The notes: generated from the sequence alone by a model not told the origin. 64,000 nt of DNA from Kaiparowitsia implicata GSE-PSE-MK54-09C (GCA_019359435.1 JAHHHI010000076.1:1-64000); one strand, 5' to 3'; shown: positions 46,312 through 56,537, numbered from the stretch's first letter. Numbers and translations: made by a program.

Positions 46312-47040
46312 ATGGGCACAACATACCAGCGGGTTTTGCTGAAATTAAGCGGCGAAGCGCTGATGGGCGATCTAACCTACGGAATTGATGCCGGTGTAGT
46401 GGATAGCATTGCCGAAGAAATTGCAGATGTCGTGCAATCTGGGGTGCAAATTGCAGTCGTTGTGGGTGGCGGCAACATTTTTCGAGGCATTAAGGGCGCA
46501 GCGTCGGGGATGGATCGCGCTACGGCGGACTACATTGGCATGATTGCTACTGTGATGAACGCCATGACGTTGCAAGATGCCTTAGAGCGTAGGGAGGTCG
46601 CAACGCGGGTGCAAACCGCCATTGAAATGCAAGAAGTGGCCGAGCCCTATATTCGGCGTCGAGCGATTCGGCATTTAGAAAAGGGCCGCGTGGTGATTTT
46701 TGGGGCGGGGTCGGGCAATCCCTTTTTTACGACCGATACCACTGCTGCGCTGAGAGCTGCTGAAATTAACGCTGAGGTGGTGTTTAAGGCTACCAAGGTT
46801 GATGGCATTTATGACTCTGACCCTAAAGTTAATCCCGATGCTCGCCGCTACCAAAGCCTTACCTATAGCCACGTGTTGGAAAAAGACTTGCGGGTGATGG
46901 ATGGCACGGCGATCGCCCTATGCAAAGATAACAACATCCCCATCATGGTGTTTAGCCTGGCAGAACCGGGCAACATTCGTAGCGCCCTGACAGGGGACCC
47001 CATTGGAACATTTGTTGGAGGCTCTTGTGAAGTTAGCTGA
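46312..47040 (+). CDS. pyrH: UMP kinase
   Basis: UMP kinase phosphorylates UMP to UDP, feeding all pyrimidine nucleotides. The 242-residue product has the amino-acid-kinase fold: [24 protein letters not shown], the [16 protein letters not shown] region, [19 protein letters not shown] and [11 protein letters not shown]. The C-terminal [12 protein letters not shown] is complete. ATG at 46312. It overlaps the recycling factor gene by 14 bp, the common pyrH-frr pair. Confidence 0.97.
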   Translation: MGTTYQRVLLKLSGEALMGDLTYGIDAGVVDSIAEEIADVVQSGVQIAVVVGGGNIFRGIKGAASGMDRATADYIGMIATVMNAMTLQDALERREVATRVQTAIEMQEVAEPYIRRRAIRHLEKGRVVIFGAGSGNPFFTTDTTAALRAAEINAEVVFKATKVDGIYDSDPKVNPDARRYQSLTYSHVLEKDLRVMDGTAIALCKDNNIPIMVFSLAEPGNIRSALTGDPIGTFVGGSCEVS

Positions 47041-47575
47041 AGTTGAAGAGAACATGAAAAAGACCATCGAGGCAACTCAGCGGTCATTCAATACCATTCG
47101 CACCGGACGCGCCAACCCATCCCTGCTGGATCGAGTCATGGTGGACTACTACGGTTCAGAGACGCCGCTTAAGTCTCTTGCCAACATTAGTACCCCCGAT
47201 GCCAGCACCATCTCCATTCAGCCTTTTGATCCCAGCAGTGTCGCCGCCATCGAGCGAGCCATTCAGCTTTCGGATGTGGGTTTGACGCCCAACAACGACG
47301 GCTCTATTATTCGGCTTAACATTCCGCCGTTGACGAACGATCGCCGTAAGGAACTGGTGAAAATTGCCGCGAAATATGCCGAAGAGGGCAAAGTGGCCGT
47401 TCGCAACATTCGGCGCGATGCAGTCGATGCCATTCGTAAGCAAGAAAAGGCCAGCGACATCTCGGAAGATGAATCTCGCGATTTGCAAGATGAGGTGCAA
47501 AAGGTGACTGACAAATTTGTTAGCCGCATTGACGACCTGTTAAAAGATAAAGAAACCGACATTATGAAGGTATAG
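47027..47575 (+). CDS. frr: Ribosome-recycling factor
   Basis: RRF splits the post-termination ribosome together with EF-G. The 182-residue product matches the family: [55 protein letters not shown] and [29 protein letters not shown]. The GTG at 47027 has GGAGG 5 nt upstream and matches the cyanobacterial N-terminus; the frame opens 8 codons earlier. The 14-bp overlap with pyrH indicates coupled translation. Confidence 0.97.
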   Translation: MKLAEVEENMKKTIEATQRSFNTIRTGRANPSLLDRVMVDYYGSETPLKSLANISTPDASTISIQPFDPSSVAAIERAIQLSDVGLTPNNDGSIIRLNIPPLTNDRRKELVKIAAKYAEEGKVAVRNIRRDAVDAIRKQEKASDISEDESRDLQDEVQKVTDKFVSRIDDLLKDKETDIMKV

Positions 47576-47835
47576 CGTAACGGCGGTATCTCGCGACCGC
47601 ACCGTAGAGACGGGGCGCACAATGCAGCGTGAGTCATGGCATTTAGCTAGCTCAAGACATTCCCAGCCCTACGCAGCCCCTAATCGTAAGGCCCTATTCC
47701 TGACTGCTATCCCCGACTGCAGGATAATTGAGGGCTGGGCGATCGCTCTCACCACCGCAAATCCAAAATTGCCTAGCAAGCTTGTACGTAACCTCAGTTT
47801 GGCACATACCTAAAGCCATGCTGCCTGCGACGCGA

Positions 47836-47861
47836 GCAACACGGTTTAGCGTTGGTTCAGC
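47836..47861. repeat. 26-bp dispersed repeat, copy B
   Basis: It begins GCAACACGGTTTAGCGTT and ends GTTCAGC. It matches 40431-40456 except at two positions. About 45 bp to the right begins a MITE-like element. Confidence 0.55.
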
Positions 47862-47906
47862 CTTGGACGATGGAACCGAAACAACGCTATCGAACCCCGT
47901 TAAATA

Positions 47907-47954
47907 ACCTGAGTTCGGGATAAGCTCGAACCCTTAATGTGCCCGAACTGACGT
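47907..47954 (+). mobile_element. MITE-like repeat, copy 3 (48 bp)
   Basis: Left end ACCTGAGTTCGGGATAAG, right end GCCCGAACTGACGT. It is flanked by an exact 6-bp duplication TAAATA (47901-47906 and 47955-47960). There is no coding content. A perfect hairpin begins 3 bp beyond its right flank. Confidence 0.78.
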
Positions 47955-47962
47955 TAAATAGA

Positions 47963-48011
47963 TAAAACGATTGGGTCGTGTCGACATTGCCGACACGACC
48001 CAATCGTTTTA
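47963..48011. terminator. Perfect 21-bp hairpin
   Basis: The arms 47963-47983 and 47991-48011 are exact reverse complements (inner part GATTGGGTCGTGTCG) with a 7-nt loop. T residues end the right arm (CGTTTTA). It lies about 390 bp after frr, so it may be the distal terminator of pyrH-frr, or a structure linked to the adjacent MITE. Confidence 0.55.
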
Positions 48012-48267
48012 GTCTAAGATGCTCATCAACTCGCGCCGCTTAACGGTATGATGCTCAACTCCATGCTCAATGGTCGAGTTGTGGGATACATTCCCCTATC
48101 CAGCAGGGAACATTAGAGTTAGATTGCTAACGCTGCGGAGTCGCTAAACCAGCGCCTGTCACCCAGACAGTATCAGTTGATTAGATGGTTACCCCAAAAC
48201 CTGGTGCAGCTTTCGCCGCAGTTAGGTTTCAAGCCTCCTCTTGTTGCCCTGCGGCTCACCCTAGACT

Positions 48268-51200
48268 GTGTCTCAATCGATTGACAGATCGTTTGTATCC
48301 CACTCCTCGTTACCCCAGCCCAGCTTAGGGAGTGACGTGCTTTTAGAATCCCAAAGTCTGAACCTCTTCAACATGGCGCTAGATGCCATGCTGATTGCTG
48401 ACGATCACGGCCACTATGTCGAGGCCAATCCGGCTGCCTGCAAATTATTAGGCGTTGCTCGGGAGCACGTGCTGGGTTGCACCATTGCCGATTTCTGCGT
48501 TCTTCCGCCTGGCGTAGATCTAGGTTCACACTGGCAGCATTTTCTAGAACAAGGCCACATGCAGGGAGAAATTTCCTTGAGAGTGGGCAATGGGGAAGAA
48601 CGGATTGTGGAATTTTCTGCAACGGCTCACTTTTGCCCCCATTTTCATTTATCGATTTTGCGGGATGTGACTGAGCGAAAACAGTCAGAAGCCCTTAACG
48701 ATCAACTCAACCAGTTGCTCACTCAGCAGGTTAAAGAACGGACTCAAGAACTCCAAACCATTCAGGCTCAGCTAAAGGACGAACATGCCCTGCTTAACGG
48801 CATTCTCAGCAATATCAATGGCGTGGTGTGGTCGGTTGATCTGCCCAGCCGAGTCACTCGGTATGTCAACTCGGCGGTAGAAACCCTCTACGGCTACTCT
48901 ACCGACGCGTTTCTAAAGAACCCTAGCCTGTGGCAAAGCCTGATCCACCCCGATGATCAGCCCAAGATCAATCAATGTTTGAGTCAGCTAGCCTCTCAGT
49001 CGAGCTTTGATTTGGAGTATCGCATTACCCGATCAGATGGGGTCGTGCGCTGGGTGCGCGATCGCTCCAAAGTCACCTATGACATCGAGGGCACGCCCAT
49101 TCGGCTAGATGGAATCGCCACTGACATTACCGAACAAAAGCAGCTAGAAGAAGCACTGCGGCTGAGTGAAAGTCAGATGGAGGCGATTTTTCAGCAGGCG
49201 GCCATTGGCATCAACCAAGCTGGCCCAGATGGGCGATTTCTACAGGCAAACCAAGCTTACTGCGACCTCTTGGGCTACGACAAAGCAGAGCTATTGCAAC
49301 TGCGCTTTCAGGATGTGTCCCACTCTGATGAATATAAAGAGACTGAAGCGGCTCTAGCCAAGCTCTATGCTGGTGAAGCCGCTTCAGTCACCTTAGAAAA
49401 ACGCCACTTGCATAAAGATGGCAGCGAGCGGTGGACAAATATTGTGCTGTCGATCTTGCGAGATGCGGATGGGCAAGCTATTTCAGACTTGGCGGTGGTG
49501 CAAGACATTAGCGATCGCAAGCGAATAGAGCAGGCCATCGAAGAAGAGCGCAGCTTGTTTATCGGCGGCCCCACAGTCGTCATTCGTTGGAGCCCGAGAG
49601 ACGGCTGGCCGATCGGGTATGTCTCTCCCAACGTGCAAGCCCAGTTCGGTTATGAACCGAATGCACTCGTGCAAGCTGGTGTAAATCTTGCCTCGTTGAT
49701 CCACCCAGATGATATTGATCAGATCCAAGCAGAGGTCACAGCCGCCACAGCCGCGCAAGACCCATGCCGTGCTACAGAATATCGGCTACGTCACGCCAAT
49801 GGCGAATATCGATGGATCAATGAATTCGCTCGGTTCATCTATACCCCAAATGGCAGAGTCGCCAAGGTTTTAGGCTATATCCAAGACATTACTGAACGCA
49901 AGCAGATTGAACTGGACTTGCAGCAAAGTGAAGCCACGAAACAGGCCATGCTGGAAGCCATTCCAGATTTACTACTGCGGATCAATCGCCACGGTTTGCG
50001 CTTCGACTTCATTTCGGGAGGGGAGGTGACTGTTCATGGGAACGTTGATACTCAGATTGCCCAATCTATTTATGACACTCTGCCCAAAGCTTTGGCCGAT
50101 CAACGGCTGCACTTTCTCCATCAAGCCCTTGACACGGGAAAGCGGCAAATATATGAACACACCATCGACATCGACGGGAACCGGTATTACGAAGAGACTC
50201 GAATTGTGCCCTTAGGGGATGAGGAAGCCCTCGTGATGGTGCGGGATGTGACGAACCGGGTAACCGCAGAGCTCGCGCTACGGGAAAGCCAACAGCGCTT
50301 CCAGGCGATCTTTGACCAGATGTATCAGTTTATTGGCCTGCTCACCCCAGATGGCACCCTGCTAGAGATCAATCAGACTGCACTAGCCTTTGGCGGGTTT
50401 GAGCGGGAAGACGTGGTGGGTCGCCCGATCTGGGACATGGGCTGGTGGGATGTGGTGTCTCTGGAAGCCCAAGCCCAACTCAAGGGGGCGATCGCCCAAG
50501 CGGCTCAGGGCGAGTTTGTGCGCTACGAAGTGACGATCCAAGGGGCAAACCAGCAGGTGATGACCCTCGACTTTTCCCTGCGGCCTGTTTTAGACGATCA
50601 AGGTCAAGTCGTGTTGCTGATTCCAGAGGGACGAGACCTAACCCAGCGCAAGCACATGGAGGAGGAACTCCGCCGCACCAAGGTCTTTTTAGAGCAAACC
50701 AGCACCGTGGCTCAGGTGGGCGGCTGGGAAGTCAACTTACAGCAAGGACTCGTTTACTGGACGCCCATTACGCGGGAAATCCATGAAGTCGAGGCGGACT
50801 TTGAACCGACACTGATGACGATGTTTGACTTTTATCCTGACGGGGTCAACCGCCAGCGCATCACCGCAGTAGTGGCGCACGCTTGCCAAACCGGGCAACC
50901 CTGGGATGAGAAGCTCCAAATCGTTACAGCCAAGGGGAATCTTCGCTGGGTGCGCTCCTTGGGGCAAGCAGAGCGTATCGCGGGGGAATGCGTGCGCATC
51001 TATGGAGCACTTCAGAACATCGACGCCCAGATGCAAGCAGAAATTAGGCTGCACGAACTGACTCAGCAGCTTCAACAGGCGCAGCGAATGGCGCAGCTAG
51101 GGAACTGGTGGTTTGACTCGCGAACCGAAACGTTACATTGGTCGGCAGAAATTTTTCGCCTGTTGGGGGTGAGTCCTGACAAACAACCTTTTCAGTTAGA

Positions 51201-52035
51201 AGATCGACCTGACCTACTGCATCCTGACGACTTTCCCCGATGGAAAGCCCATATTCAGGCCGCGTATCAGAACAAGGGAACCCAAGAGTTGGATATGCGA
51301 ATTTTGCGCCCGGATGGTGAAATGCGCTACGTCCATGCCCGCACCTATACGGATCGCCACCAGGATCAATCACTGAATCTACAGGAGGCGTCTGTACAGT
51401 TGTTTGGCACCTTAGTGGATGTGACCGATCGCAAGCAGGCAGAAATTTGCCAAGAGGAGCTGTTTCAACAGCTTCAGCAAGCGAATGCCGAACTGCATCG
51501 CATTGCCACCACTGATGCCCTCACTCAAGTTGCAAATCGTCGCTATTTTGACCAAGTGTTAGCCCAAGAGTGGGGGCGCGCCAAGCACGACAGAGCTTCG
51601 CTGGCGCTGATTATGTGCGATGTGGATTACTTCAAGCCTTACAACGACAACTATGGGCATCCGGCGGGAGATCAGTGCTTGCAGCAGGTGGCTGAACTGC
51701 TGACCGCAGCGGTTGAACGTCCTAGGGGTTTAATGGCTCGCTATGGCGGAGAAGAATTTGTAGTGCTATTGCCCGCTACCGCCATCTCAGAAGCCATAGA
51801 GGTGGTCACTAGAATTCAGCACGATCTTACCCAAGCCCGGCTACCACATGAATTTTCCTTAATTGCTGACCAAATCACCTTGAGCTTTGGGCTCGTCTGC
51901 TGTGTGCCGAGTGCTCAGAATGGATCGGATGCGCTATTAGCGGCTGCGGATGTGGCTCTATATCAAGCCAAGTTAAGAGGCCGAAACCAATACTGCATTG
52001 GTTCGGTCTCTTATGCAGAGGGTTTAGAACGGTAG
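48268..52035 (+). CDS. Multi-PAS diguanylate cyclase (about 8 PAS domains + GGDEF)
   Basis: This is a 1255-residue soluble sensor predicted to make cyclic di-GMP. About eight PAS domains run in series, with boundaries marked by the linker motif DVTERKQ/DITEQKQ/DISDRKR. A short coiled coil (LLTQQVKERTQELQTIQAQLKDE, about 150-175) lies after the first. The C-terminal GGDEF domain (about 1090-1245) has GGEEF near 1158-1162 and intact TTDALTQVANRRYFD. The product-inhibition I-site RxxD is replaced by RPRG, so feedback control may be lost. There is no membrane span. GTG start at 48268, with no clear ribosome site. The middle third is paralogous to the next gene. Confidence 0.9.
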   Translation: MSQSIDRSFVSHSSLPQPSLGSDVLLESQSLNLFNMALDAMLIADDHGHYVEANPAACKLLGVAREHVLGCTIADFCVLPPGVDLGSHWQHFLEQGHMQGEISLRVGNGEERIVEFSATAHFCPHFHLSILRDVTERKQSEALNDQLNQLLTQQVKERTQELQTIQAQLKDEHALLNGILSNINGVVWSVDLPSRVTRYVNSAVETLYGYSTDAFLKNPSLWQSLIHPDDQPKINQCLSQLASQSSFDLEYRITRSDGVVRWVRDRSKVTYDIEGTPIRLDGIATDITEQKQLEEALRLSESQMEAIFQQAAIGINQAGPDGRFLQANQAYCDLLGYDKAELLQLRFQDVSHSDEYKETEAALAKLYAGEAASVTLEKRHLHKDGSERWTNIVLSILRDADGQAISDLAVVQDISDRKRIEQAIEEERSLFIGGPTVVIRWSPRDGWPIGYVSPNVQAQFGYEPNALVQAGVNLASLIHPDDIDQIQAEVTAATAAQDPCRATEYRLRHANGEYRWINEFARFIYTPNGRVAKVLGYIQDITERKQIELDLQQSEATKQAMLEAIPDLLLRINRHGLRFDFISGGEVTVHGNVDTQIAQSIYDTLPKALADQRLHFLHQALDTGKRQIYEHTIDIDGNRYYEETRIVPLGDEEALVMVRDVTNRVTAELALRESQQRFQAIFDQMYQFIGLLTPDGTLLEINQTALAFGGFEREDVVGRPIWDMGWWDVVSLEAQAQLKGAIAQAAQGEFVRYEVTIQGANQQVMTLDFSLRPVLDDQGQVVLLIPEGRDLTQRKHMEEELRRTKVFLEQTSTVAQVGGWEVNLQQGLVYWTPITREIHEVEADFEPTLMTMFDFYPDGVNRQRITAVVAHACQTGQPWDEKLQIVTAKGNLRWVRSLGQAERIAGECVRIYGALQNIDAQMQAEIRLHELTQQLQQAQRMAQLGNWWFDSRTETLHWSAEIFRLLGVSPDKQPFQLEDRPDLLHPDDFPRWKAHIQAAYQNKGTQELDMRILRPDGEMRYVHARTYTDRHQDQSLNLQEASVQLFGTLVDVTDRKQAEICQEELFQQLQQANAELHRIATTDALTQVANRRYFDQVLAQEWGRAKHDRASLALIMCDVDYFKPYNDNYGHPAGDQCLQQVAELLTAAVERPRGLMARYGGEEFVVLLPATAISEAIEVVTRIQHDLTQARLPHEFSLIADQITLSFGLVCCVPSAQNGSDALLAAADVALYQAKLRGRNQYCIGSVSYAEGLER

Positions 52036-52133
52036 AGCGACAAACCAGCCAAGAGACGCAGTTATGGAGTATCTTGTGAGGCATGTCAGACCGTGGGGTG
52101 ATATAAATCACGCCTGAAGATCTGGGAACTATA

Positions 52134-52169
52134 CAATAAAGGAATAGTTAGCAATAAAGGAATAGTTGG
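52134..52169. repeat. 18-bp tandem duplication
   Basis: CAATAAAGGAATAGTTAG (52134-52151) is repeated at 52152-52169 with one change. It lies in the 430-bp spacer between the two PAS-GGDEF genes, where I see no other feature. Confidence 0.85.
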
Positions 52170-52465
52170 GTGCTAGTTCTCCATTTGATGCAGCTTGATG
52201 CGGCAACTCCATCCAGATAGCTGTGTCTGCTAAAGGGGTTGTCCAAATTGAGTGCATGCCTGAAATTAAGTCAAGCTGCTAAACCTCTTGTAGATATCCT
52301 CTGACCTCACATATCACGATTTATCCCATGAGTTATTCAGGCCAGTTATAGAAGATTTCAGCTCGCTCGTACTTGGTTGCCTGGGGTTCATATTGTTGTA
52401 CCTTGCAAGCGGTGTTCAAATGCTAATTCCAGAGCAGCTTAAGGTCTTTGATTTAACTCTTTTCT

Positions 52466-55396
52466 ATGTCTTCGATCGATCGATGTGCGGGCTCTCTATT
52501 CTCTGCGTTTGATGCGCTCCGAACGCCCATCTGGATCTATGCTGCGCCTGAACTAAAGCTGGAGTGGGTAAACCAGTCAGGGCTTCGGTTCTGGGATAAG
52601 TCTGCGCAGGGATTAGTAGAGGATGAGGGAGTAGTAGGGGATGGTATGGCGGCGCGATCGCCCGCTTTGGTGCAGCAGCAGTTGCTAGATCTCGTGACGC
52701 AGTTTCAGCAGGGGCAGGCTGAAATGGGATGGGTAGAGGGCGATCGCCAGGGTACACCCCTACGAATGTCATGCCAATGCAGCCATTACGATACGGAAGC
52801 AGAGCGGTGGGTGCTTGTGGAAGGCACTCTGCCGAGCCCAGCAGAACAGGTGCTGCGGGAGGAACGACAGCTGTTTACGGCAGGGCCTGTCATCATCTTT
52901 AAGTGGCAACCGAAGCCGGGGTGGCCGATGGAGTATGTATCTCAAAATGTACAGGAGCAGCTTGGCTATTCTCCTGAGCAGTTGACCTCGGGGCAGATCA
53001 ACTTTGCCGATCTCATCCACCCCGATGATTTGCCTAAAGTTGAACAAGAAGTCTGGCAATATATTAATGCTGGCGCTGATCGATTTATCCAGCACTATCG
53101 CTTGCGCCACGGCAATGGTGATTATCGCTGGTTGGATGATTACACTGTTGTCGTGCGCGATGATCGCTCTGGCGATGTCCAATGCTTGCTGGGCTATGTG
53201 TTAGACAAGAGCGATCGCCAACTGGCTGACGCCACGCTAGCCCAGAGCGAAGCCACCAAGCGGGCAATTCTGGCTGCGATTCCCGACCTGCTAGTCTGCA
53301 TTAACCGGGATGGGGTCTATCACGACCTCACGGTGGGCGAGGGCATCAAGTACTGGAAGCCGGACGCTGAAGTAACCCCAAAAACAGTGTTCACGGCCAT
53401 GCCCTATGAGATGGCATTGGAGCGGATGCAATGCATCCACCAAGCGCTCGATACAGGGCAGCCTCAGGTGTATGACCAAACCATTGAGGTTGACGGTGAG
53501 TTGCGCTATGAAGAGGCGCGTGTTGTGCCATTTAGCGCTGATGAGGTGCTGGTGATGGTGCGCGACATCACTGACCGGGTGCTGCTAAAGAAAGCGCTGA
53601 TTGAGAGCGAACGGCGCTTTCATGCCATCTTTGACCAGATGTATCAGTTTATTGGCTTGTTGTCGCCTGAGGGCATTTTGCTTGAAGTGAATCAAGCCGT
53701 GCTTAATTTTATGGGGGCGGCAAGGGCTGATGTGGTGGGCCGTCCCATGTGGGATGTGTCTACCTGGCGAGCGTCTGCCGCCACGCAAGATCAGCTTAAA
53801 CGGGCGATCGCCCAAGCCGCCCAGGGTGAGTTTGTGCGCTACGAAGTGAATTTGCAAAATATGACAGGTCAACTCATCACCCTCGATTTTTCTCTGCGGC
53901 CTATTTTTGATGAGTCGGGCAATGTGGTGCTGCTGATCCCCGAAGGTCGAGATATGAGCGATCGCAAACAGACTGAAGTGAACTTGCGTCAGCAAAAAGA
54001 ACTGCTTCAGGTGATGTTTGACCACTTTCCCATCATGGTGGAGCTATATAACCAAGATTGCACGGTTCAACTTGCCAACCGCGAGATTGAACGGGTGCTA
54101 GGCTGGCCGTTAGATCAGGTGCTGCAGCAAGATTTTTTGTGCAAGCGCTACCCCGATCCCATCCAACGTCAACAGGTGCAGGCATTCATTATTGCAGCCC
54201 GGCAAACATGGCAAGACTTTACAACCTATACCGCTGATGGCACCCCCATCAACACCTCCTGGATGAATATTCCGCTCTCGACAGGGCAAATCCTCAGCAT
54301 TGGTCAAGACATCACCCAGCGCAAAGAAATTGAAGCCCAGCTGCGGATGACGGCAGAGCGCGATCGCCTGTTGGCCTTGATCGTGCAGCGAATTCGTCAG
54401 TCGTTAGAGTTGCAGGAGATTTTGCATACGACGGTAACAGAAATTCGTTTAGCGCTGCAGAGCGATCGCGCTATGATCTATCAGCTGAATGCTGACTATA
54501 GCGGTCATGTCCTTGCCGAAGCAGTCGGAGAATCCTGCCCGTCGTTTCTGGGTCAGACCTTTAAGATGCCCAGCACAACCACGCCTGATCGAGTTCAGGC
54601 CTATCAGCAGGGCCATATCCAAGTATCAGCGGATATTTACAATTCAGGTTTGCCGGATGATTTGATCGCCTTTTTTTCTAGGGTTCATGTGCGTGCCACG
54701 CTGATCGTGCCCATCCTTCACAGTGACACCATCTGGGGATTTATCGCGGCCTTTCAGCAGTCGCAACCTCGCGAGTGGCAGACGGGTGAAGTAGACCTGG
54801 TGAGGCAGGTGGCGAATCAGGTGGCGATCGCCATTCAGCAGGCGGAACTCTATCAGCAGCTTCAGCACGCCAACCGAGAGCTGCAATACCTCGCCACCCA
54901 CGATAAGCTCACAGGGCTAGCCAACCGCCGACACTTTGATGACTATCTGCAAAAAGAGTGGCTGCGGCTGAGTCGAGAGCGATCGCCCATTGCCCTGCTT
55001 CTCTGCGATATCGATCATTTCAAACTCTATAACGACACCTACGGCCACATCGCCGGAGACGACTGCCTCGCCCAAGTGGCAGATGCCATCTGTCGCTCTA
55101 TCTCCCGCCCTGCCGACATGGTAGCTCGCTATGGCGGAGAGGAGTTTGCCATCGTGTTGCCCAATACCGACTGCGAAGGGGCCGTTCAAGTCGCCCAAAA
55201 AGTGCAACAGCACATTCATGCTGTGCAAATTCCCCATGCATCCTCACTGACTCAACCTTGGATCACGCTGAGCATCGGCATCGTTACGATCATTCCCAAC
55301 CCAACCACGACACCCCAAGCCTTAATTGACCGGGCTGATGACGCCCTCTACAGTGCTAAATCTGCCGGACGTAACGGCTATGCGATCGCAGACTAA
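52466..55396 (+). CDS. PAS-GAF diguanylate cyclase
   Basis: This is a 976-residue soluble sensor predicted to make cyclic di-GMP. It has a diverged N-terminal PAS (1-120), then about four PAS domains (135-640) separated by ITDR/DMSDRKQ/DITQRKE linkers. A GAF domain (about 650-805, RIRQSLELQEILHTTVTEIR) and a GGDEF domain (about 815-975) follow. The active site GGEEF is near 889, with the I-site RPAD five residues before it, so product inhibition is intact. Residues about 130-520 align with the middle of the preceding protein (for example FDQMYQFIGLL). The ATG at 52466 has no obvious ribosome site. Confidence 0.9.
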   Translation: MSSIDRCAGSLFSAFDALRTPIWIYAAPELKLEWVNQSGLRFWDKSAQGLVEDEGVVGDGMAARSPALVQQQLLDLVTQFQQGQAEMGWVEGDRQGTPLRMSCQCSHYDTEAERWVLVEGTLPSPAEQVLREERQLFTAGPVIIFKWQPKPGWPMEYVSQNVQEQLGYSPEQLTSGQINFADLIHPDDLPKVEQEVWQYINAGADRFIQHYRLRHGNGDYRWLDDYTVVVRDDRSGDVQCLLGYVLDKSDRQLADATLAQSEATKRAILAAIPDLLVCINRDGVYHDLTVGEGIKYWKPDAEVTPKTVFTAMPYEMALERMQCIHQALDTGQPQVYDQTIEVDGELRYEEARVVPFSADEVLVMVRDITDRVLLKKALIESERRFHAIFDQMYQFIGLLSPEGILLEVNQAVLNFMGAARADVVGRPMWDVSTWRASAATQDQLKRAIAQAAQGEFVRYEVNLQNMTGQLITLDFSLRPIFDESGNVVLLIPEGRDMSDRKQTEVNLRQQKELLQVMFDHFPIMVELYNQDCTVQLANREIERVLGWPLDQVLQQDFLCKRYPDPIQRQQVQAFIIAARQTWQDFTTYTADGTPINTSWMNIPLSTGQILSIGQDITQRKEIEAQLRMTAERDRLLALIVQRIRQSLELQEILHTTVTEIRLALQSDRAMIYQLNADYSGHVLAEAVGESCPSFLGQTFKMPSTTTPDRVQAYQQGHIQVSADIYNSGLPDDLIAFFSRVHVRATLIVPILHSDTIWGFIAAFQQSQPREWQTGEVDLVRQVANQVAIAIQQAELYQQLQHANRELQYLATHDKLTGLANRRHFDDYLQKEWLRLSRERSPIALLLCDIDHFKLYNDTYGHIAGDDCLAQVADAICRSISRPADMVARYGGEEFAIVLPNTDCEGAVQVAQKVQQHIHAVQIPHASSLTQPWITLSIGIVTIIPNPTTTPQALIDRADDALYSAKSAGRNGYAIAD

Positions 55397-55448
55397 CAAA
55401 GAACCGCGCCGCTATTTCACTGTGCTTCAATACCGGTTATGTAAAAGG

Positions 55449-56402
55449 CTATGCCTTCACCAATTCCCGCGCTGAGCGCTTCGGAATCTCGTGAGTATAA
55501 AAGTCGTGCGCCATTAACGTATTGGGGAAAATGGCTTTTGCTTCTTGCTTTAAATCGTCTAGGGCGATCGCATTTCCTGGCGCATAGCGTGGGCTAAAGT
55601 GCGTCATGATCAACTGCTGCACCCCTGCATTCAGCGCCACCTGCGCCGCCATTGTAGACGTTGAGTGCAGCCGCTGATAGGCCAATTCTGCATCCTGATG
55701 AGCAAATGTAGCCTCATGCACGAGCACATCCGCATCTCGAGCTAGCTCCACTGCATTATCGCAATAGATTGTGTCTGTGCAATACACGAACCGCCGTCCC
55801 ATTTGCGGTTCACCACACAAGTCCGTTCCATTCACAATCCGACCATCCGGCAGCGTTACCGCTTCACCCCGCTTGAGCTGTCCATAAATTGGCCCTGAGG
55901 GAATTCCCAGCTTTGCCGCTCGCTCTACGTCAAACCGTCCGGGTCGATCAGCCTCTGTCACCCGATAGCCAAAAGCCGGAACACGGTGGGTTAGCTCTGC
56001 ACAAGTCACCGAAAATTCCCCATCATTCAGCACCATGCCTGGTGTCACCGTATGCACCTTCACCGGGTAAGAAAATCGCAGCTGCGAATAGCGACCAGAC
56101 GCCCGCAGATACTCATCCAGCTTGGGCGGCCCATAAATATCAATGCGAGAGGGATTGCCCGCCAACCCGCAACTGGCTAGCAGCCCCATCAACCCATAAA
56201 TATGGTCGCCATGCATGTGCGTGATAAAAATACGCGTAATCTGGCTAACCTTTAAGTCACTGCGCAAGAGTTGATGCTGCGTCCCCTCGCCGCAGTCAAA
56301 CAGCCACACCTCGGCTCGCTGCGGCAGCCGCAGGGCAATGCTCGACACATTGCGCGATCGCGTCGGCACACCGGAGCTGGTTCCCAAAAAGGTGATCTGC
56401 AA
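55449..56402 (-). CDS. rnz: Ribonuclease Z
   Basis: This is a zinc metallo-beta-lactamase-fold endonuclease that cuts the 3' trailer of tRNA precursors. The 317-residue product matches the short bacterial form: [20 protein letters not shown], the metal motif [41 protein letters not shown] and IMTHFSPRY. Homology requires the start at the TTG at 56402, a rare start codon with no ribosome site. A strong hairpin with a T-rich tail lies only 8 nt upstream. It is on the same strand as the GST gene. Confidence 0.95.
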   Translation of the reverse strand: MQITFLGTSSGVPTRSRNVSSIALRLPQRAEVWLFDCGEGTQHQLLRSDLKVSQITRIFITHMHGDHIYGLMGLLASCGLAGNPSRIDIYGPPKLDEYLRASGRYSQLRFSYPVKVHTVTPGMVLNDGEFSVTCAELTHRVPAFGYRVTEADRPGRFDVERAAKLGIPSGPIYGQLKRGEAVTLPDGRIVNGTDLCGEPQMGRRFVYCTDTIYCDNAVELARDADVLVHEATFAHQDAELAYQRLHSTSTMAAQVALNAGVQQLIMTHFSPRYAPGNAIALDDLKQEAKAIFPNTLMAHDFYTHEIPKRSARELVKA

Positions 56403-56410
56403 AATAAGGT

Positions 56411-56437
56411 ATAGGGGAGAATGATCTTCTCCCCTAT
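56411..56437 (-). terminator. Hairpin immediately upstream of rnz
   Basis: ATAGGGGAGAA and TTCTCCCCTAT form a perfect 11-bp stem with a 5-nt loop. Read on the minus strand it is followed by ACCTTATTTTG, which looks like an intrinsic terminator for the GST gene. The rnz TTG start lies inside that T-rich tail. Confidence 0.6.
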
Positions 56438-56475
56438 CCTGCCATAGAACCCCAGCGATCGCCCCGCTCGTTTCT

Positions 56476-56523
56476 GCGACTGGCCGTGGGAGCGACTGGC
56501 CGTAGGAGCATCTGACCGTGGGG
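56476..56523. repeat. Three 16-bp tandem units
   Basis: GCGACTGGCCGTGGGA, GCGACTGGCCGTAGGA and GCATCTGACCGTGGGG follow each other between the GST stop and the rnz leader. The first two differ at one base. There is no coding content. Confidence 0.8.
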
Positions 56524-56537
56524 CCAACCCAGACTCC

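Larger units (their letters stand above)
47576..48267. other. 690-bp spacer with repeats and a long hairpin
   Basis: No gene is accepted. It contains the second copy of a 26-bp repeat (47836-47861), a MITE-like element (47907-47954) and a 21-bp perfect hairpin (47963-48011). The promoter of the downstream PAS-GGDEF gene must lie in its right part, but no clear boxes are seen. Confidence 0.5.
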
